From Polyodon spathula (taxonomy: Eukaryota > Chordata > Actinopteri > Acipenseriformes > Polyodontidae), in NCBI RefSeq assembly GCF_017654505.1, contig NC_054534.1:47271288-47335287 (forward strand): a stretch of DNA of 64,000 nucleotides. The letters run 5' to 3'. Under the pieces are notes generated by a model that ran no database searches, was not told the DNA's origin, and saw only the letters and a list, made by a program, of their open reading frames with translations. A program made the position numbers and the translations under genes. Positions 58,002 to 64,000 of the stretch are shown one piece after another; positions within the stretch are counted from its first letter, which is position 1, and each line of letters begins with the position of its first letter.

Positions 58002-60029
58002 TTTGTGTTTAAACCTCTAATTGGGGGTTTAATGCGGTTGTAGATGCCTTCTTTTGGATGATTTTATATTTTGTAGTGAATGCATTTTGTAGTGAAGTTT
58101 GAGATTAAGTGAAAAAATGTTCTTAAAAGTTTTCTTGTTGACAGTGGATTTTGATTCTCATATTTCAGGCTTTTCAGAATGATGATAGTGGTCTTGACAC
58201 TATAACACACTGGTACTGTAGATAGTGCTGTAATGATATAAATATGAATTGTGGTGCCATTGTACCACTGGCTCATACCACTGTAATTGCTGTTGTTGAA
58301 ACTGGCCTGAATTTTCCACTTCTCTTATTAAAGGGGAAGTCTCATTTGGGCTTTTTAATATCAATTATAAGTGTACAACATATTCTCCCTTTATCTGAGT
58401 TAAACATGCCAAGGGAAATGCAATATGAAAACAAATCAATGGCTTGTTTACAATGACTCCTGCCACCCAGAATTGAATGTTCTTTTTCATCATACAGCAG
58501 TTTTCTAGATTTTGGAAATGCACGTTCCAACTGTAGAATGCCTGGAGGGGGTAGGCCACCAGATCGGTGCAATTAACATCGCTGCATGGGTCAAAATACA
58601 TCACGTTTAAGGGACAAATTGAAGAATCATTATCTTGCTGATACTTCCTTATCTTAATCCCGTTGCAAATATAGCGTTAAAAATGCATATTGCACTACTA
58701 CATCAAAACTAATAACGCAAGGGCCAAACCAGGGGCAGAGCACAGAGCTTCATCAGTGATTCCCCACGATTGCCAAAAGTACATTTTCAGCATACATCTC
58801 TGAATAATGATCAAAGCAAGTTAATCTATTTATACTGTACATTCTTATACCACTACATATAAATAGTAAATTTTTTATGAAGTTCATGTTACAGTGTACG
58901 GATTCTGATAATCACAAGGTTGAGTAACAAAAAAGCGCATATTAACTAACGTAGTTTAAAAAAATAAACTTAATTTAATTCGTAGTAGTCGTAGCATGTT
59001 GGCACAACTTTAGCACCACACATTAAGGAATCCTTTACATTATAATTAAAATTGGAGCATTTCTGTAATGCCTAAAATCTAAAACACTCATGGTAAACAC
59101 CCTTTTTAATGCAATGCGTGTTTCATTTTTTTGTGTTCTTATGATCCGTGCAAAATTTAATATTACCATAAAATGACACCCAGTGGTGCTGCACTTAGCT
59201 GTCTGTTATAAACCCTGGTCAAAATAGAAAAGGACAGGGTCATTCGATTTTTTTTTCAGGAATAATAGCACGACAATCATAGTGTACTACCTCTATGTTC
59301 ATTGTAAATGTAACCAATGTAATGATACAGTAAAAAGAAACTTTATTTTTCAAGTTTCATCATACTTGTATAAGTTCTTTAGATATATGTAAAAATGTAG
59401 GTGTGACATATAGGTAATTGGTCTTATGTTTTAAACTTTAGATTCTCTTTATTCTTCAAAGTAAGAGGCATTCTTTGACAAGCCTTTTAAGCAGAAACCT
59501 CTTATCCTTCTCATTGTTAATGGAAAACAACCCTGTTCAATTCACAACAGACACCACTACGCATGTTCCACCATCTCCAAACTGTGCTGAAGCCAGTTCC
59601 CTTACAGGATTGTACTAACAATCATAATAAACTGGTCACAAACACATGTTAGTTGACATTGTCTGGCCTCTCAGAAGTAATGATGCTATGTAATTTGAAA
59701 ATTTAGTACCTAAATATGAAATCTTGGTAGAAACTACCCAGAATCAACCCCATAACGGACCATGAGCTGTTTGAACTTGTTTGGTGAAATAGTGGGTGAG
59801 GGGTGAAAGAAAATACCATTCCCGACAGTTGAGTTAAAGTTGAGTTGAGGTGCACTGAAGGAGAAGCCCCCCTCAGAGGCTGTGTACATGCTGAAACTGC
59901 TCATTTATTTGACTGAGACACGACAGACTGTCACTCATGCAGTGGCCCTGTGCTGCCTGTGCTTGCTGGAGCTTCCTGGGGGCGTGTTTGCTGGCTGCCG
60001 CTCCTGTCACCCATCTCAAATGAAACAGG
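58002..60029. other. pax5 intron 8, unannotated
   Basis: No exon or repeat recognised. Confidence 0.5.
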
Positions 60030-60260
60030 CTGCTAGTTGTAGGGCTGACAGCTCCACTGCCGAATTAGGAGCATTTGCATACTAATTTCTTTGCTTGTGC
60101 TTAATTCACTAGCAGACTCATCTTGAAGTGGTCTCTGCATGTGGAGATCAATGCTTGACTGCTCTAGCTGCGTTAATGAGCAAATTATGGTAATTTTGTT
60201 ATTACAAATGCATGGAAATTTCCAAGGAGCACAGTAAACCAATCTGCTAAACATGGAGCT
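60030..60260. promoter_or_regulatory. Possible intronic regulatory element
   Basis: Non-repetitive DNA containing a perfect octamer ATTTGCAT at 60073-60080 (POU/OCT factors), a palindromic GGAAATTTCC at 60214-60223 (kappa-B type), and homeodomain-type TAAT cores near 60083 and 60191. Octamer and kappa-B sites are typical of B-cell enhancers and the host gene appears to be pax5. This rests on motif matches alone. Confidence 0.25.
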
Positions 60261-61433
60261 GTTTAATATGGCTGTTTGTATGTGTGTTTCTTGCCTTATT
60301 TAGCAATGTATTTTAATGTTTAATTGACTTGTACTGCTTCTAGCCTTATTTACCCACTGCACATTAACTACCAATGCTTTGAACAATCTTTTATTATTTG
60401 GTCATTACTTTGCATTGCAGCAATATGCATCAATTTGATGGATTCTTGAAACGCAAGTCTAACCACAGGGTTTCAAATAGAGTTTTTGTGACATTTTCAC
60501 ATTACTAAATATCAGAAAATGGATCTGAGATTTCCTTTAACCAGATTGGTCAATATTAGATCCTTAATCGCTGGTAAAGGACCTTGAATGTTATTGATCA
60601 AACTACGTTTAATTACTGTTCAAAATCAGTCCTTTTTTCTGCTTGATGAAATAAAATCTCTGTTCTAATACATTTTTGCAATGAAAGGAAGGGTATATCA
60701 GGCATGTAATATTATTTTCATTAATGCATTACAAAAGAAACAACATAGTTAGGCTAAATTGGTTTATTGAAACAAAAAATATAGTGCATACAGACCAGAA
60801 GTAGTGGATGAATGTTAATAGATATTAATATAGCAATCTCCCGTGTCGTGAAGCGTGGTTTACGTATTCTCCTGGGCGAGTGACCTACTACTTGTTGTTC
60901 TGAGTTGCAGTTTTTTCTTGCTCTGTGCTACTGCCGTGCAACATTACCGCCACTTCTCCATTCTAAATGGAGCCATGTGATGACGCAACGCAGTCTCACC
61001 ACTAGAACGACCAAGGTGGTCATTTCACCGTTTTTGGAATTTAAATTTAAATTGCGATGCATGTGTTTAAGATACAGAGCTGTGCTTTCCTCACTTTTCC
61101 ATAATATATGTACTAATTACCCTGACAAATATAAAATTAGTCGGATAAAATACTGTCTTACCTATAAAACATATTATAACAATTACATGTTGCGGTATTA
61201 TTTGTATTTATCAGGTGGGACTCACAGCCATGTATTGTAGTTTGTTTATATCAGTCTGTATTCCTCAAATGAGCAGTCTGTTGACATTTCTATTGTTTCA
61301 GTGAGCCTCTGATAGCCCATCAATCAGCCTGGACAGCTCACAGCGCCAAGCTGTCTGTCTGCACTCTGGTTACTATACAAGTCGCTCGTTTCTCTAAGAA
61401 ATTAATTGTTACCCCAATACACATTGAAAATGG
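60261..61433. other. pax5 intron 8, unannotated
   Basis: No coding sequence recognised. The part 60840-61250 (with acgaccaaggtggtcattt) may be non-coding sequence of the piggyBac remnant that follows. Confidence 0.4.
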
Positions 61434-61790
61434 ATCACTGAAGACACAGCACAGCAAAGCAGTGTTTGGAATTACTGCAAATTTTACCAAACAACGATTC
61501 TGATGCAGCAGAGGTAGACAATGATGAATCTGTCTCTGAGCAGATAGGGTTTGCTTAGATTAATCTTACAGCAGCAGTGATACCAAGATGCTCCCTGGTC
61601 AATGCCCTGGAGGATTTAGCTGCTTTCATTGCACTAGTATATGCCTGTGGAGCATTTGGTGCAAAGCCTGGGTTACTGTTGATAGCTGTGCCAAATATGC
61701 AAAGGCAGTCTGTGGTAAGTGCACTGCATATTTTAAAGAGCACAGGTTCTGTGTGATTTGTGCAGCACTTAGACTTTGTAAACGATTGTA
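61434..61790 (+). pseudogene. piggyBac-like transposase, internally deleted
   Basis: Begins near MDH (61430) and reads an acidic N-terminal part LQILPNNDSDAAEVDNDES (about 61465-61535). Then comes NALEDLAAFIALVYACGAFG (61601-61660), which matches the region before the catalytic core of many piggyBac transposases. It passes, in another frame, into CAKYAKAVCGKCTAYFKEHR and FCVICAALRLC (61690-61780), a C-terminal cysteine-rich motif. The DDE core between them is missing. It belongs to a different branch from the element at 4171-5800. Confidence 0.55.
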
Positions 61791-62096
61791 AATGAAGCCC
61801 ATTCTGTTCAAATGTTTATTTATTCATGTCATTTAGATTCTATTATGTCTGTATACAGTGGTGTAGTGGTAAATAAAAAAGTGGGTAAACGCCCATGTTT
61901 GGTGGAGTTGAACACACTGTTATTGTCCCTCAGTGAACCAAAGCCCCCCCCCCCCCCCCATACAGTTATTTCCACTCTCAGGTGCTGCTCACATGAAATA
62001 TTACAGACCCGATGGTGCACTTTACGGGAACAGTTCTGTGAGGATGAAGGTTACTATCACCGCCATGCAGGTCCTGCGTGCCTAACAACGAATATT
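61791..62096. other. Spacer with a C run
   Basis: Includes a run of about 14 C (61947-61960). No coding sequence recognised. Confidence 0.5.
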
Positions 62097-62802
62097 AAGA
62101 ACATAAGAACATAAGAAAGTTTACAAACGAGAGGAGGCCATTCGGCCCATCTTGCTCGTTTGGTTGTTAGTAGCTTATTGATCCCAAAATCTCATCAAGC
62201 AGCTTCTTGAAGGATCCCAGGGTGTCAGCTTCAACAACATTACTGGGGAGTTGATTCCAGACCCTCACAATTCTCTGTGTAAAAAAGTGACTCCTATTTT
62301 CTGTTCTGAATGCCCCTTTTTCTAAACTCCATTTGTGACCCCTGGTCCTTGTTTCTTTTTTCAGGCTGAAAAAGTCCCTTGCGTCGACACTGTCAATACC
62401 TTTTAGAATTTTGAATGCTTGAATTAGGTCGCCACGTAGTCTTCTTTGTTCAAGACTGAACAGATTCAATTCTTTTAGCCTGTCTGCATATGACATGCCT
62501 TTTAAGCCCGGAATAATTCTGGTCGCTCTTCTTTGCACTCTTTCTAGAGCAGCAATATCTTTTTTATAGCGAGGTGACCAGAACTGCACACAATATTCAA
62601 GATGAGGTCTTACAAGTGCATTGTACAGTTTTAACATTACTTCCCTTGATTTAAATTCAACACTTTTCACAATGTATCCGAGTATCTTGTTAGCCTTTTT
62701 TATAGCTTCCCCACATTGCCTAGATGAAGACATTTCTGAGTCAACAAAAACTCCTAGGTCTTTAACAGAACATAAACAACCAATCACAGAACACACACAC
62801 AC
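62097..62802 (-). mobile_element. CR1-like LINE, 3' fragment
   Basis: Minus strand, open for 211 codons (62802-62167). It reads KDLGVFVDSEMSSSRQC, ANKILGYIVKSVEF, VRPHLEYCVQFWSPRYKKDI, LERVQRRATRII and LNLFSLEQRRLRGDLIQAFK, the C-terminal end of reverse transcriptases of the CR1/L2/jockey side of LINEs. The 3' end finishes in repeats of TTCTTATG, like the short 8-base repeats that end CR1-type elements. It is 5'-truncated at about 62802, next to a (CA)n run. The long open frame suggests a fairly young copy. Confidence 0.87.
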
Positions 62803-64000
62803 AGAACATGCTGTCCAGTGGCCTCGCCCCCCTGCTCATGCCACAGTTCTGACTGAGTTCTCAGCTGTCAGTCTCACATGCAGGAACACCCAGAGTCAAT
62901 TGTATATGGAGCGGGGGAGTGGAGTGGGGTAGTTGCTGGACCTAACATTTCCGCACCGTTCCTTTACAGCACTGAAGAACTGAGTACGGCTTTGTTTTTC
63001 TTAAATATATGTTCTGCCATGGAGTTTGCACAAAAGGTGACAAATACAGATGCAGTCACTTTACAATATTTTCCATCATGCCTGTGCATGGTAACCACTC
63101 ATTTTCCAGTTTTAAACAACAATTAGGCACTTTTATGTTTTGCTGACTTGAGAATTGCATTTTTTTTTAAAAAAAAAAAAGGTTTTATTTTTCTTTTATA
63201 TTCAATGTGATTGACATGGCATGTTATAATCCATTGTGATATATATTCTCCTTATTGTGGAGTTGCATTTGTGCCATATAAAAATGTGCGAAACGTCATC
63301 CGTCTGTGTGTGTGTCCATCTGTCTGCGATTATTGTTCTTTACAGTTCTACGGTTATGCACCATACAGCGCTGTAAACACTGTTTATATTTTCTGCACTC
63401 TTACAGATAGATCATACACTAGTACAGGGTGGTCCCTCAGCCCCGTCAACTCACTCATATGTGTTCATGGGTTGCTTTGAGGTCCCTATGAGATATTTGG
63501 ATACAAACAAGCCCTGTATAAAGCTAATTTGATACAAATAATATGCGGTTTGAAATGTATGCATGTTTTCAGTACCAAACAATAATAGTGACAAAGCATA
63601 TTCAAATTGAGCACTTCTCTGAGCACTTAATGTCAGCTTTTTTCTTTGCTGGTCATAGCTGTGGATTTTTTAATTTTTTTTTTTTTTTTTTTTTTTTTTA
63701 ACTTGAGTCAAGGTATGCGATTATAATAAAAGACAATAAAATAATATTCCTTTCTGAATGTACATTATATCTTCTCATCTGCAATCGGCAACACGATAGG
63801 GGAACACAGCTAGTCTATTTGCTTATTATTATATATTTTTTAATACCATGCAAGTGGAGCCTGCCTATTTTGTCTTGAGCAGGGGGAGGGAGCAGACTGG
63901 GAATCACAAGGAGTGGAGCGGAGCAAAAGAAAGAGTGGAGCAGAACGGAGGATATTATTATGAGCAGTGAGCGGAATTGTCACGCTTCGCTCCGCTCACA
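62803..64000. other. Unannotated end of window
   Basis: No gene recognised. Poly-A/T runs lie at about 63160-63180 and 63668-63700. The last 110 bases are GC-rich with repeated ggagcgga-type words and the inverted pair tgagcgga (63968-63975)/tccgctca (63991-63998), perhaps the start of another element. Confidence 0.4.

Noticed and set aside
62621..62932. 103-codon plus-strand ORF
   Set aside because: Antisense to the CR1-like reverse transcriptase over most of its length, with no family signature of its own.

Overview
The window looks like nuclear DNA from a ray-finned fish. It is AT-rich, has long intergenic and intronic stretches, and is crowded with transposable elements of types common in fish: Tc1-like, piggyBac, DIRS1-like, Gmr1-type Ty3/gypsy, R2-like and CR1-like LINEs, an L1/Tx1 fragment and CA/TA microsatellites. 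The species cannot be proved. The repeat mix and long introns would suit a large-genome, non-teleost lineage such as sturgeon or paddlefish, but that is inference.

Only one host gene is recognised: pax5, on the minus strand. Its penultimate coding exon lies at 45024-45110 and encodes the [19 protein letters not shown] part of the transactivation domain. Its last coding exon lies at 37345-37421 and encodes [11 protein letters not shown]...AYDRH followed by a stop. Splice phases match (1 to 1). Between them, at 43606-43692, is an unexplained 87-base open segment with good splice sites and the same phase, a candidate cassette exon. Everything above 45110 is then probably intron 8. The stretch below 37345 is 3' UTR passing into intergenic DNA at an unknown point.

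Layout: 1-1490 Tc1 remnants; 4171-5800 broken piggyBac; 7060-7385 a 33-base minisatellite; 8508-12972 a DIRS1-like tyrosine-recombinase retrotransposon with inverted ends and an internal complementary region; 13771-19466 a Gmr1-type retrotransposon on the minus strand, with integrase before reverse transcriptase, whose 5' LTR is cut by a fold-back element (18556-18991); 20622-21266 microsatellite and LTR-like DNA; 21329-24252 an apparently intact DNA transposon; 25314-25988 a solo LTR with target duplication; 26834-28450 a nearly intact Tc1 element; 29540-31426 more Tc1 DNA between mirror-image microsatellites; 31427-47725 the pax5 3' region with a solo LTR and small repeats; 47726-54021 LINE and Tc1 remnants; 55777-58001 a putative Harbinger-like element carrying a Tc1 deletion derivative; 61434-62802 piggyBac and CR1-like remnants.

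The most interesting unit is the transposon at 21329-24252. It has long terminal inverted repeats. Its 560-residue transposase-like protein is uninterrupted once a single 186-base intron is removed. A compact promoter just inside the right end has two canonical heat-shock-element arrays (24017-24049 and 24085-24097) directly upstream of a TATAAATA box. The sequence therefore predicts a heat-shock-responsive transposon with an intact protein, plus a fold-back derivative 2.4 kb away built only from its other, promoter-free end.
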